Numbered from the stretch's first letter, positions 1-6,995 are shown. The stretch is DNA of 14,766 bases from Chloroflexota bacterium (GCA_003694775.1 RFJV01000048.1:1-14766), one strand, 5' to 3'. Numbers and translations: made by a program. The notes: generated from the sequence alone by a model not told the origin.

Positions 1-14
1 CACCCGCACCACCG

Positions 15-36
15 ACAATTGGTCGTCACCAATTGT
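15..36. repeat. Perfect 9-bp inverted repeat with 4-base loop
   Basis: ACAATTGGT and ACCAATTGT flank the loop CGTC. No T-run follows, so it does not look like a terminator. It could be an operator, or the end of a structured element that starts before the window. Nothing ties it to a known regulator. Confidence 0.5.
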
Positions 37-93
37 ACCATAATTCTGGGGCGTACCCTTTTGTAACTGACTGATTTGGTTTTATTTTATACG

Positions 94-138
94 AGGAGGT
101 GCAATGTTCTGACGATGCTGTTCACTGCGGAAAATTGA
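94..138 (+). other. Leader with strong Shine-Dalgarno and two tiny reading frames
   Basis: AGGAGGT at 94-100 is an almost perfect Shine-Dalgarno. It is followed 4 bases later by ATG TTC TGA (104-112), a two-codon frame, and then by a seven-codon frame ATG...TGA at 115-138. Both lie upstream of the membrane-protein gene at 188. This could be a leader that couples translation, the remnant of a lost gene start, or chance. No peptide function can be assigned. Confidence 0.3.
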
Positions 139-187
139 TAACAAACCATTGACCAGAAACAGTTACTTATGAAAGGGGGATTATCCT

Positions 188-499
188 ATGGACGAAATTA
201 CCAGTCAAGACAAACTGATGGCCGCACTTTCTTATCCGATTGGGATTGTCGCTATTATCATCCTTTTGGTTGAGGACATGAAAAACCGGCCCTTCCAGAA
301 GTACCACGCGGTTCAGGCGCTGGCCGTGAACGTTGTCCTCATCATTTTGAGCATTGTTTTGGGCTGGACGGTCATTCTGGCCTGTGTACCGCTCCTGCTC
401 TGGCTGGTGACGTTCTACTGGGCCTATCAGGCCTATCAGGGACAGTACTTTGAAATTCCCGGCCTGACCGGCTTCCTGAAAGGTCAAGGCTGGATTTAA
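188..499 (+). CDS. Small three-helix membrane protein, DUF4870/Tic20-like
   Basis: A 103-residue integral membrane protein. Three hydrophobic segments are visible at about residues 11-28, 42-58 and 61-80. The first two are separated by a short polar loop with the motif RPFQKYHAVQA (34-44). A basic-aromatic loop of the form RPFxxxHAxQA between helices, an early Lys-x-x-A-x-x-x-Y turn and a late FEIP segment are typical of the DUF4870/Tic20-like family, whose function in bacteria is not settled. The ATG at 188 is preceded by AAAGGGGGA about 8 bases upstream, which fixes the start. The gene appears monocistronic, since a strong terminator begins 21 bases after the stop. I am fairly sure of the family type but can say nothing about its job. 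Confidence 0.75.
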   Translation: MDEITSQDKLMAALSYPIGIVAIIILLVEDMKNRPFQKYHAVQALAVNVVLIILSIVLGWTVILACVPLLLWLVTFYWAYQAYQGQYFEIPGLTGFLKGQGWI

Positions 500-519
500 G
501 GGTAAAGTCGAACAAAGCA

Positions 520-557
520 CAAAAGCCTTCTTCGTTGGAAGAAGGCTTTTGTTTTTT
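520..557 (+). terminator. Rho-independent terminator after the membrane-protein gene
   Basis: A perfect 14-bp stem (520-533 with 538-551, loop GTTG) is followed directly by six T residues (552-557). It closes the gene ending at 499. On the minus strand the hairpin is followed by a less regular T-rich tract, so it may also help stop transcripts coming from mazF, whose stop codon is at 592. Confidence 0.93.
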
Positions 558-591
558 GGCCGTGTTTCCGGAACAAATTACCCCGGAGCCA

Positions 592-915
592 TCATTCGGC
601 AAACATCTCTGCTAATACCGACAGGACCGATTGCTGAGTTTTCCGGTCTATCCGCCCCAATTTCTTTACCAAGCGCTTCCTGTCAACTGTGCGTAGTTGG
701 TCCAGTACAACTTGCCCTCTTTTCCCCGCAAACTCACACCAGACCCGTGTTGGATAATCTCTCCCCTTCGTTGTCATCGGAGCCACGATGACCGTGGCGA
801 TATGACGATTCATTTCATCCGGTGAGATAACCAGACAGGGCCGCGTTTTCCGGATTTCACGTCCTACCGTCGGGTCAAGATTTACCAAATAAACCTCAAA
901 CCGCTTAACTACCAT
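592..915 (-). CDS. mazF: MazF/PemK-type toxin (endoribonuclease)
   Basis: A 107-residue protein of the MazF/PemK family, toxins that cleave mRNA at short sequences and are held inactive by the antitoxin encoded upstream. Visible family features: the N-terminal strand FEVYLVNLDPTVGREIRKTRP with the conserved G-x-E-x-x-K-x-RP signature, the strand CLVIS, the HIATVIVAPMTT block with a Thr at the usual catalytic Ser/Thr place, and the late motif VVLDQLRTVD. The length is normal for the family. An in-frame GTG lies at 921, but I chose ATG at 915 because AGAGGG sits 9 bases before it and only 3 before the GTG. The ATG overlaps the antitoxin stop by 7 bases (ATGGTAG), which implies translational coupling. 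No residue looks damaged, so the toxin is probably functional. Confidence 0.92.
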   Translation of the reverse strand: MVVKRFEVYLVNLDPTVGREIRKTRPCLVISPDEMNRHIATVIVAPMTTKGRDYPTRVWCEFAGKRGQVVLDQLRTVDRKRLVKKLGRIDRKTQQSVLSVLAEMFAE

Positions 916-1169
916 TCCCACTCACCCTCTTCCCATTCAGTCAGGGTAAGTGGTTCACTATCAAGGAGCTGGTCATCCCCGGCTTCAGCCATTGCCTTGA
1001 AAGCCTCATCCCACTCCTGCCGGGGTTGCTGGATAGAGCGAACAATCAATTGGCCGGGCAAGACTTCCAGCTCCACTTCTTCGGTGAACCCCAACTGTTC
1101 CAGGATGGGTTTGGGAATACGAATACCTTGCGAATTGCCGATTTGTATTATCCGGGTTCTGATGGTCAT
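909..1169 (-). CDS. mazE: MazE/AbrB-type antitoxin
   Basis: An 86-residue antitoxin. The N-terminal half (about residues 1-45) is an AbrB/MazE swapped-hairpin DNA-binding domain: IQIGNSQGIRIPKPILEQLG is the typical signature, followed by the strand EVELEVLPGQLIVR. The C-terminal half is acidic and rich in Glu, Asp and Trp, ending EEGEWEW. This fits the flexible tail with which MazE-type antitoxins mask the toxin. An in-frame GTG at 1181 overlaps the Shine-Dalgarno (TGAGG, 1176-1180), so ATG at 1169 is the better start, with 6 bases of spacing. The gene lies first in a two-gene operon with mazF and has a strong promoter carrying a palindrome just upstream, as expected for autoregulation by the antitoxin or the complex. 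Confidence 0.92.
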   Translation of the reverse strand: MTIRTRIIQIGNSQGIRIPKPILEQLGFTEEVELEVLPGQLIVRSIQQPRQEWDEAFKAMAEAGDDQLLDSEPLTLTEWEEGEWEW

Positions 1170-1192
1170 CACACACCTCACGCAATAATCAC

Positions 1193-1221
1193 ATTGTAAT
1201 TACAAAACATTTTCCTGTCAA
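1193..1221 (-). promoter_or_regulatory. mazEF promoter with palindromic operator
   Basis: Read on the minus strand: TTGACA (1221-1216), a 17-base spacer, TACAAT (1198-1193). This is a near-consensus housekeeping promoter about 24 bases before the mazE start. A perfect 12-bp palindrome, TTGTAATTACAA (1194-1205), covers most of the -10 box and part of the spacer. That is a natural place for a MazE/AbrB-type repressor to bind. The operator role is inferred from position. Confidence 0.85.
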
Positions 1222-1230
1222 CATACCCTG

Positions 1231-1247
1231 GGGCGAGCGTCTCGCCC
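1231..1247. repeat. Short GC-rich hairpin between the repeat protein gene and mazE
   Basis: GGGCGAG and CTCGCCC flank CGT. It lies 17 bases past the minus-strand stop at 1264 and could mark the 3' end of that transcript. No T-run follows on the minus strand, so it is not a clear intrinsic terminator. Confidence 0.4.
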
Positions 1248-1263
1248 GCGTCTTTTCCACCGC

Positions 1264-2391
1264 TCAGGGCAGGTAGACCGCCAGAGCATCGTGGGCGACA
1301 TTAATGACCACACTCAGTTCTACCGTCTGCCCGCTCACCACAGTGACCGTGCCTCCGACAGCCACAGCCGGCAGGCTGGCCGTGTAGCTGAACTGCCCCG
1401 CGGGTACAGCAACCAACCGGTCGCTTTGAGGCGGGACCAGGAAGGTCTGGTTGTTGATGGTAAAGGTCAGGGTATCGCCGGTAAAATTCATCACCCGCAC
1501 CCCTTCAGGTGCAGGGTTGGGGCTGGGGAGCAGAGTGTCAACCTGCCCACCGGTCGCCGGCAAGACAGCCGGAGCGGACTCTGCCGGTTGCGGACCGGCC
1601 ACAGGCGTTAACGTTTCAGCCGCCACCTGGAGGGTCACCGGCGGCAGAAATTTGAATTTGTCGCCGATTTCATACGTTTCGGGTTCGGGAAGCGTGGCGG
1701 TAAGATGAAGGCCCGTCACCTGACCAGCGGTCACGGCGATGTTTCCGTTGAGACTACCGTTGGGAACACTGGCGGTGTAGGTATACAAACCCGGCGGCAG
1801 GTCAATCTGCAAGCGACCGGGGATACTGCCCGTTTGGGCCGGTACTTTGTAAAGCTGGCCGGCGATGTCAATGGTGACTTCATCCCGGCCAACGTGGTTC
1901 ATCCAGACCAGGCTTCCCATCCCCGGCGCCGGCAGGGCTGGTGTCCAGGTATCCACCGGAGACGGTGCCGGCGCTGGCCGGGTAAAGGGGTCAAAGTCGA
2001 AAACATCCACAAAATCCTCGGCCTGACCTATCACAATGCCGTTGCGGTCCAGGGGGATGGGAGTCCGGCTGATGACTGCCGCTTTAGCCACCAGACCGTC
2101 CGGCTCAATGGTAAATTCCCCCGCCGCGCCGGTAGGCACGCCGGGCACATTGGCCGCAAACTTGTGAGGCCCCACGGCCAACTGCAGACTCAGCCGGCCA
2201 CCTTCCGGGTGGGTATCGGTTCCGGGAACCAGATAGGTGACATCGTCCAGGTCAAGCACCAGTTCCCGGCCAATATAGTTGACAAAAACAAAATTCTCCG
2301 CCGCGCTCGATTGGGCCTGTCCGGTGGCCGGAACTCCGAACATCAACAGCCCCACAACCAGCACAACCCAAACCGGATATTTTTTTGCCAT
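1264..2391 (-). CDS. Secreted protein with three beta-rich repeats, function unknown
   Basis: A 375-residue exported protein. It begins MAKKYPVWVVLVVGLLMFGV, a clear Sec signal peptide with cleavage probably near the AQA-SS region (26-29). The mature part holds three copies of a roughly 75-residue module at about 34-108, 161-233 and 298-370. Each starts with a V/F-x-x-N-x-x-G-x-x strand, then ..YLVP / YKVP / FLVP, a turn, and a ..G-x-[FY]-x-[FY]-x-A-[SN]-[VL]-P strand. The modules are joined by Pro/Ala-rich linkers. The pattern resembles small beta-sandwich modules of cell-surface proteins; I cannot name a family safely. There is no C-terminal anchor. ATG at 2391 was chosen over two upstream starts because AAAAGGAGG precedes it directly and the signal peptide begins there. 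Confidence 0.85.
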   Translation of the reverse strand: MAKKYPVWVVLVVGLLMFGVPATGQAQSSAAENFVFVNYIGRELVLDLDDVTYLVPGTDTHPEGGRLSLQLAVGPHKFAANVPGVPTGAAGEFTIEPDGLVAKAAVISRTPIPLDRNGIVIGQAEDFVDVFDFDPFTRPAPAPSPVDTWTPALPAPGMGSLVWMNHVGRDEVTIDIAGQLYKVPAQTGSIPGRLQIDLPPGLYTYTASVPNGSLNGNIAVTAGQVTGLHLTATLPEPETYEIGDKFKFLPPVTLQVAAETLTPVAGPQPAESAPAVLPATGGQVDTLLPSPNPAPEGVRVMNFTGDTLTFTINNQTFLVPPQSDRLVAVPAGQFSYTASLPAVAVGGTVTVVSGQTVELSVVINVAHDALAVYLP

Positions 2392-2483
2392 CACATACCT
2401 CCTTTTTAAAAGGACGAAGGCGGAGAGAGAAACACCAGCCATCCACAAACCAGGTCACAATTCACAATATCCCTACAACAGAC

Positions 2484-2511
2484 ATTATACCCGCCCCACC
2501 CCTATGACCAA
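2484..2511 (-). promoter_or_regulatory. Candidate promoter of the repeat-protein gene
   Basis: On the minus strand, TATAAT (2489-2484) lies 16 bases after TTGGTC (2511-2506). The -10 box is perfect and the -35 box is weak. It would give a leader of about 85 bases before the start at 2391. Confidence 0.55.
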
Positions 2512-2542
2512 ACAAAGGGTTCTGCCACCGTTCCTTTGCAAA

Positions 2543-2571
2543 TTCGTCAATTCATCCATTCGCGCTATAAT
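2543..2571 (+). promoter_or_regulatory. Candidate recJ promoter
   Basis: TATAAT at 2566-2571 follows TTCGTC (2543-2548) by 17 bases. The perfect -10 box implies transcription starting near 2578. That argues against the longer recJ frame that opens with TTG at 2536 and in favour of the GTG at 2611. Confidence 0.6.
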
Positions 2572-2610
2572 AAGCCTCGCCGAACCCATCCCAATGCCGG
2601 AGCAGAAAAC

Positions 2611-4338
2611 GTGCCGCCCCCCAGAAAACATTGGAAAATCTTCCCCAAGCTCCCCGAAGCATACCTGGAACAGTTCAGCGGCCCGCAAAGGCTGGTCGCC
2701 CAGATACTGCACAACCGCGGGTTGACCACACCGGAGCAGGTCGAACAGTTTTTACAGTACCAGTGGGACCAGGACGACCCCTTTCTGCTGAAGGATATGG
2801 ACAAGGCGGTCGAACGGCTCATCCGGGCCGTTGACGCCGCCGAACCCATCATCATCTACGGCGACTACGACGTTGACGGCGTCACCTCCACCGCGGTGCT
2901 GATGCAGTTCCTGCTGTCGGTGGGGGCGCGGGTACAGCCCTACATTCCCCATCGCTTTGATGAAGGGTACGGCCTCAACAACGAGGCCCTCCAGTACTTG
3001 TTTGACCAGGGCGCCCGGCTCATCCTGACCGTAGACTGCGGCATCCGGGCCGTGGCCGAAGTGGAGTTCGGCAACCGGCTGGGGCTGGAATTCATCATCA
3101 CCGACCACCACAGCGTGGGGCCGGAAATACCGCCAGCCCTGGCGGTTATCAACCCCAAACAGCCCGATTGCCCCTACCCCTTCAAGCAGTTGACCGGCGT
3201 TGGCCTGGCCTACAAACTGACCCAGGCCCTGCACGCCACCCTTTCGACCCGCCCCGGCCTGGCCGACCTCCTGCCCGCGCCGGAAACCTTTCTGGACCTG
3301 GTCGCGCTGGGAACCGTGGCCGACCTGGGACCGCTTCAGTTTGAAAACCGCAAGCTGGTGGCCGGCGGTCTCCAGCAGATGAACCAGACCCTGCGGCCCG
3401 GCCTGTCGGCCTTGCTGGAAACCGCGTCCGGCAGTCGGCCAGCCATCACCTCCGAAACCATCGGCTTTGTCCTGGGGCCGCGGCTCAATGCCGCCGGACG
3501 GCTGGAAAGCGCCCAGGCCGCCTACCGCCTGCTGATGGCCTGGAGCGAACCGCAGGCCCGTCCTCTGGCCCAAAAGCTGGATGAGCTGAACCGCGAGCGC
3601 CAGCGCCAGACCCAGGAAATGGTTAATCTGGCCCGCCAGACCATCGAACAGGACGAAGGGCGCAGTCCCCTGTACTTCATCAGCCACCCGGACTTCAATG
3701 CCGGGGTGGTCGGCCTGGCGGCTTCCCGGCTGGTGGAAGAGTTCTACCGGCCCGTGCTGGTCGCCGAACAGGGGCCGGAGTTCACCAAAGGTTCGGCCCG
3801 CAGTGTGGCCGAGTTCCACATCACCAACGCCCTGAACCAGTGCCGCGACCTGCTGGTCAAATATGGGGGACACTCTGCCGCGGCAGGTTTTACCGTGCGC
3901 AACGAAGATGTTCCCCGGCTGGTAGAACGGCTCCAGGAGATTGCCGCCGACACCCTGGACCTGGACACCCTCTTCCCCACCATTGAAATCGATGCCGAAA
4001 TTTCCGCCGCCGGCCTGCACCTGATAGACGAGGCTTACATGGAGGCCCTGCAAAGCCTGGAACCGTTCGGGGTGGGCAATCCCCAGCCCATCTTCCTGAC
4101 CCGCGACCTGCTCGTTCGCCAGAAGCAGGCGGTAGGGCAGGAGGGCCAGCACCTGAAGCTCGTTCTCGATAACGGGCGGCGCACCTGGGAGGCCATCGGT
4201 TTCCGGCTGGGGCCGCGTGTCACCGACCTGTGCTTCAAACAGCGCCTGGACCTGGTGTACGCCCTGGAATACAACACCTGGAACGGCGAACGGCGCCTGC
4301 AGTTGAACATTAAGGATTTCCGCATTTGCGAGGAGTAG
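2611..4338 (+). CDS. recJ: Single-stranded-DNA-specific exonuclease RecJ
   Basis: A 575-residue RecJ, the 5'-3' exonuclease of single-stranded DNA used in recombination, mismatch and base-excision repair. The DHH-family metal motifs are all present: YGDYDVDG (D85, D87, D89), a TVDCGI motif further on, and TDHHS with DHH at 165-167. After these come the core helix motif GPRLNAAGR and the DHHA1 domain with GGHSAAAGF (419-427). The C-terminal OB-like domain includes PFGVGNPQPIF. Length is close to the usual bacterial size. The frame is open back to a TTG at 2536, but GTG at 2611 is preferred: GGAG lies 8 bases before it, the codons upstream overlap a -10 promoter box, and PRKHW is where RecJ proteins usually begin. 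It is transcribed towards ada, 91 bases away, which has its own promoter. Confidence 0.97.
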   Translation: MPPPRKHWKIFPKLPEAYLEQFSGPQRLVAQILHNRGLTTPEQVEQFLQYQWDQDDPFLLKDMDKAVERLIRAVDAAEPIIIYGDYDVDGVTSTAVLMQFLLSVGARVQPYIPHRFDEGYGLNNEALQYLFDQGARLILTVDCGIRAVAEVEFGNRLGLEFIITDHHSVGPEIPPALAVINPKQPDCPYPFKQLTGVGLAYKLTQALHATLSTRPGLADLLPAPETFLDLVALGTVADLGPLQFENRKLVAGGLQQMNQTLRPGLSALLETASGSRPAITSETIGFVLGPRLNAAGRLESAQAAYRLLMAWSEPQARPLAQKLDELNRERQRQTQEMVNLARQTIEQDEGRSPLYFISHPDFNAGVVGLAASRLVEEFYRPVLVAEQGPEFTKGSARSVAEFHITNALNQCRDLLVKYGGHSAAAGFTVRNEDVPRLVERLQEIAADTLDLDTLFPTIEIDAEISAAGLHLIDEAYMEALQSLEPFGVGNPQPIFLTRDLLVRQKQAVGQEGQHLKLVLDNGRRTWEAIGFRLGPRVTDLCFKQRLDLVYALEYNTWNGERRLQLNIKDFRICEE

Positions 4339-4345
4339 GCGGCAA

Positions 4346-4395
4346 AATTACCGCGCAAAAAACGGATAGCAATTCCCCGCGGGAACGGGTATACT
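4346..4395 (+). promoter_or_regulatory. ada promoter with putative Ada box
   Basis: AATTACCGCGCAA at 4346-4358 has the form AAT-N6-GCAA, the A-box/B-box arrangement known for the E. coli Ada operator. A -10 box TATACT lies at 4390-4395, with only a poor -35 (TAGCAA, 4367-4372) 17 bases before it. A weak -35 with an activator site just upstream is the layout of an Ada-activated promoter. The putative box would be centred about 50 bases before the expected start of transcription. Binding itself is inferred. Confidence 0.7.
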
Positions 4396-4429
4396 GGTGG
4401 TCGTACAAACCCTGAAGAAGGAGTGTCCA

Positions 4430-5500
4430 ATGCCCCCCTTTGATACCGATGAAGCCCGCTGGGAAGCCGTACTCCACCGGACCCCGGAGGCGGACGGAAA
4501 ATTTGTGTACGGCGTCCTCACTACCGGCGTGTACTGCCGCCCTGTTTGCCGCTCCCGGCGGCCCCGGCGGCAGAATGTCCGCTTTTTCGACACGCCGGCA
4601 CAGGCCGAAGCCGCCGGCCTGCGCCCCTGCAAACGATGCCAGCCCCATCTGCCCGACCCGCACCCGCATCGGCAGGCCGTTCTGCAAGCCTGCCGCCTGA
4701 TTGACCAGTCCGACGAACCACCGGCACTGGCAGACCTGGCCGCGGCGGCAGGCCTGAGCACCGCCCATTTTCAGCGCGTCTTCAAAAAGCTGGTTGGGGT
4801 AACGCCCAAGCAGTATGCTCTGCAGAAGCGGCTCAACCGGGTGCAGAACGGCCTGCAAACGGAGCCAACTGTAACCCAGGCCGTGTATCAGGCCGGCTAC
4901 GGCTCCAGCAGTCGGTTTTACGAGCAGGCCGGCCTTTCGCTGGGAATGGCCCCCTCAACCTACCGCCGGGGCGGAGAAGGTATCCACATCCGGTACGCCA
5001 CCGCCCCCTGCAGTCTGGGCTGGGTGCTGGTTGCCACCACCGACCGGGGTATCTGCGCCATTGAGTTTGCCGACACACCGGAGGCGCTGGAAGAGCGGCT
5101 GAAAACGCGTTTTCCCCGCGCCAGGCTGTCGGCCAACGCGGCGGAGCTGTCGGACTGGATGGCGCAGGTGCTGGTCTTTCTGGAACAGCCGGCACGCGGC
5201 CTCGACCTGCCGCTCGATGTGCAGGGCACGGCCTTTCAGCGGCGGGTCTGGCAGGCCTTGCAGGAAATTCCCCCCGGCACAGTGGCCAGCTACGGCGAAA
5301 TTGCCGAACGTCTGGGCAACCCCAACGCGGCCAGGGCGGTGGCCCGCGCCTGCGCCCAAAATCCGGTGGCTGTTGCCATTCCCTGCCACCGGGTGGTCCG
5401 CCAAAACGGCGACATCGGCGGCTACCGCTGGGGAGCGGCCCGGAAAAAAGAACTGCTGGCCCGCGAAAAGTCTACCAGCCCGCAGACCGGGCCGCGGTGA
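4430..5500 (+). CDS. ada: Bifunctional Ada: methyl-DNA repair protein and transcription activator
   Basis: A 356-residue full-length Ada, almost the same size as the E. coli protein (354). Domains in order: the N-terminal zinc methyltransferase domain with C36, C40, C67 and C70, of which C36 is the expected acceptor of methyl groups from phosphotriesters; an AraC-type helix-turn-helix region (about 85-180, LADLAAAAGLSTAHFQRVFKKLVGVTPKQY and a second HTH); and the C-terminal O6-methylguanine methyltransferase with active-site IPCHRVV (C319) and the GTVASYGEIA and NPNAARAVARA blocks. ATG at 4430 is preceded by AAGGAG with 6 bases of spacing; an upstream frame extension to 4397 lacks a site. A candidate Ada box precedes the gene. 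Its last 29 bases overlap the convergent flavoprotein gene. Confidence 0.97.
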   Translation: MPPFDTDEARWEAVLHRTPEADGKFVYGVLTTGVYCRPVCRSRRPRRQNVRFFDTPAQAEAAGLRPCKRCQPHLPDPHPHRQAVLQACRLIDQSDEPPALADLAAAAGLSTAHFQRVFKKLVGVTPKQYALQKRLNRVQNGLQTEPTVTQAVYQAGYGSSSRFYEQAGLSLGMAPSTYRRGGEGIHIRYATAPCSLGWVLVATTDRGICAIEFADTPEALEERLKTRFPRARLSANAAELSDWMAQVLVFLEQPARGLDLPLDVQGTAFQRRVWQALQEIPPGTVASYGEIAERLGNPNAARAVARACAQNPVAVAIPCHRVVRQNGDIGGYRWGAARKKELLAREKSTSPQTGPR

Positions 5501-6818
5501 AGACCAGCTCGCTCACCGACGGATGGGCCGGGAACAGGGCGGCCAGTTCTTCCACGGTCAGACCGTGACGAACAGCCAGAGCCACCGGGGTCAGAACATC
5601 GGCGGCATGCGGGCCTACGGCCACCCCCCCGGCCACCCGGCGCTGTGGGTCGTAAGCCAGCTCCACGAAACCGTCCATTTCCGGCAGTAAGTGGGTTTTC
5701 AGGCTGTCGGCAAAGGGGATGCGGACGGTCTGCACCCCGTCTCCGGCGATAGTGCCGACCTGCGCCACCTGCGGGTCGGTATAGATTGCCGCCACCACCG
5801 ACGGAGCGTGAAACGGCGGTGGCGTCCCCCCTGCGGCATGCAGGCCGGCTACCCAGGCCTGGGCCATCGCCTTGTTGGCAACCATCGGCGGGCCGGAGGC
5901 GTCACCCACTATGTACAGGCCGGGCACTTCTGTGCGGCCAAATTCATCCACCTGGGGTAGCTGTTTCTCGGCCAGCACCAGCCCCGCGGCTGACAGGTTC
6001 AGCCGGTCCAGGTCCGGGCGGCGACCAATTGCTACAAAAGCCACTGCCGCGGCATAGCGCTCCCCGGCAGAAGTGACAACAACCACGCCATCATCGGTTT
6101 TCTCGATGCGCTCGGCAAACTGGTCCCGCACAATGTGCACCCCGCGGCGGGCCAGGATGTCGGCCAGAAATTGGCCGGCCTGCGGGGCAAAGGCGGGCAG
6201 AACGCCGTACGGGTCCACAATCCAGGTGACCTGCACCCCCAGCCGGTTGAAAAGATACGTGAATTCCGAGCCGGTAGCCCCAGCACCAATCACAACGACA
6301 CTCTCCGGCAAAGGATTCAGCTTGCCGGCAAAACGGGGCGCCAGGATGCGTTCTCCATCGGGGCGGAGATTGGGCGGAAAAAAGGGCACCGAACCGGTGG
6401 CTACAATCACCGCTTCCCCCTGGAGACGGGCCGTGACCTGCCCGTCGCCGTTTTTTACGACCACCTGACTGTTCCCCTCAAACGACGCCACGCCGGTTAC
6501 AATCTTTACCCCACGGGCCTGCAGGTCATCGGCCAGGCGGCGGTTCCAGCTTTCTTTGACCGCCTGGATACGGGCCACAATCTCCACTGCCGCGGGGCGT
6601 CCCACAGACCGGCCATCCGGCGTGGGGAAGTCGGACAGAAGGCCGGCGCTGTCGGCGGCGGTCAGCCAGACCTTGCTGGGCAGAAGGCTGTGCCAGCCGG
6701 CCCGCCCTCCGACCGGTCCTTCGCTGACCAGGGTCACTTCTGCGCCGGCAGAGCGGGCGGCCCGTGCCGCCTCGATGCCTGCCGGACCACCCCCTACAAC
6801 GAGTACATGCCTGGACAT
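5472..6818 (-). CDS. FAD/NAD-binding oxidoreductase of disulfide-reductase fold without redox cysteines
   Basis: A 448-residue flavoprotein with the lipoamide dehydrogenase/mercuric reductase layout: FAD-binding GGGPAG (9-14), the block GGRAGWHSLLPSK (37-49), the second Rossmann motif IGAGATGSE near 175, the FAD motif LYIVGDASG near 300, and a dimerisation domain ending AHPSVSE (H432, E437). In true disulfide reductases the second block reads GGTCLNVGCIPSK. Here the two cysteine positions are Ala40 and Leu45, so a dithiol reaction is excluded, while the C-terminal His-Glu pair is kept. It may be a transhydrogenase or quinone/other acceptor reductase; the substrate is unknown. ATG at 6818 is chosen because GGAGG precedes it and the FAD motif follows at the usual distance. 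It lies head-to-head with the sigma factor gene across 302 bases and overlaps ada at its 3' end by 29 bases. Confidence 0.88.
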   Translation of the reverse strand: MSRHVLVVGGGPAGIEAARAARSAGAEVTLVSEGPVGGRAGWHSLLPSKVWLTAADSAGLLSDFPTPDGRSVGRPAAVEIVARIQAVKESWNRRLADDLQARGVKIVTGVASFEGNSQVVVKNGDGQVTARLQGEAVIVATGSVPFFPPNLRPDGERILAPRFAGKLNPLPESVVVIGAGATGSEFTYLFNRLGVQVTWIVDPYGVLPAFAPQAGQFLADILARRGVHIVRDQFAERIEKTDDGVVVVTSAGERYAAAVAFVAIGRRPDLDRLNLSAAGLVLAEKQLPQVDEFGRTEVPGLYIVGDASGPPMVANKAMAQAWVAGLHAAGGTPPPFHAPSVVAAIYTDPQVAQVGTIAGDGVQTVRIPFADSLKTHLLPEMDGFVELAYDPQRRVAGGVAVGPHAADVLTPVALAVRHGLTVEELAALFPAHPSVSELVFTAARSAGW

Positions 6819-6869
6819 CAGTAATTCCTCCAATTTTGAACTGCAGATACAATATACCGCCACTTTGGC

Positions 6870-6887
6870 AAACAGGCCAGCCTGTTT
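6870..6887. repeat. Perfect dyad in the divergent intergenic region
   Basis: AAACAGGC and GCCTGTTT flank CA. It lies directly before a plus-strand TTGACA (6889-6894) and 52 bases upstream of the flavoprotein start on the minus strand. It is probably an operator for a dimeric repressor or activator of one or both divergent genes. No regulator can be named. The 302-base gap (6819-7120) holds this dyad, the promoters listed next and a smaller dyad, and no gene. Confidence 0.55.
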
Positions 6888-6888
6888 A

Positions 6889-6917
6889 TTGACAAGCGCG
6901 GTATCTACTTTTTTGAT
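6889..6917 (+). promoter_or_regulatory. Possible upstream promoter towards the sigma factor gene
   Basis: TTGACA (6889-6894) is followed after 17 bases by TTTGAT (6912-6917). The -35 box is perfect and the -10 is moderate. It abuts the dyad at 6870-6887. Confidence 0.4.
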
Positions 6918-6966
6918 GCCCGTCCGCCGTCGAGGTTACAAAAACTGCGGGCAAAACCGCAAAGGC

Positions 6967-6995
6967 TTGCAATTTTTGGCCGAAACGGCTATTAT
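6967..6995 (+). promoter_or_regulatory. Likely promoter of the sigma/anti-sigma operon
   Basis: TTGCAA (6967-6972), a 17-base spacer, TATTAT (6990-6995). It is a good housekeeping-type promoter and would leave a leader of about 120 bases before the sigma factor start at 7121. Confidence 0.6.

Noticed and set aside
549..791. Plus-strand open frame of 80 codons opposite mazF
   Set aside because: It begins inside the terminator stem's T-run, has no ribosome site, and is antisense to a clear MazF.
1231..1247. GC-rich hairpin as an intrinsic terminator
   Set aside because: No T-run follows on the minus strand, where it would be needed; it is kept only as a hairpin.
1543..1560. LPATGG in the repeat protein as a sortase anchoring motif
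   Set aside because: It is internal (residues 277-282), almost 100 residues before the C-terminus, with no following hydrophobic helix and basic tail.
2536..2610. TTG start giving a 600-residue RecJ
   Set aside because: The extra 25 codons overlap a -10 box TATAAT and have no ribosome site, whereas GTG at 2611 has GGAG at good spacing.
2752..4152. Antisense open frame of 466 codons over recJ
   Set aside because: It is a shadow of recJ with the same bias effect; no domain is recognisable.
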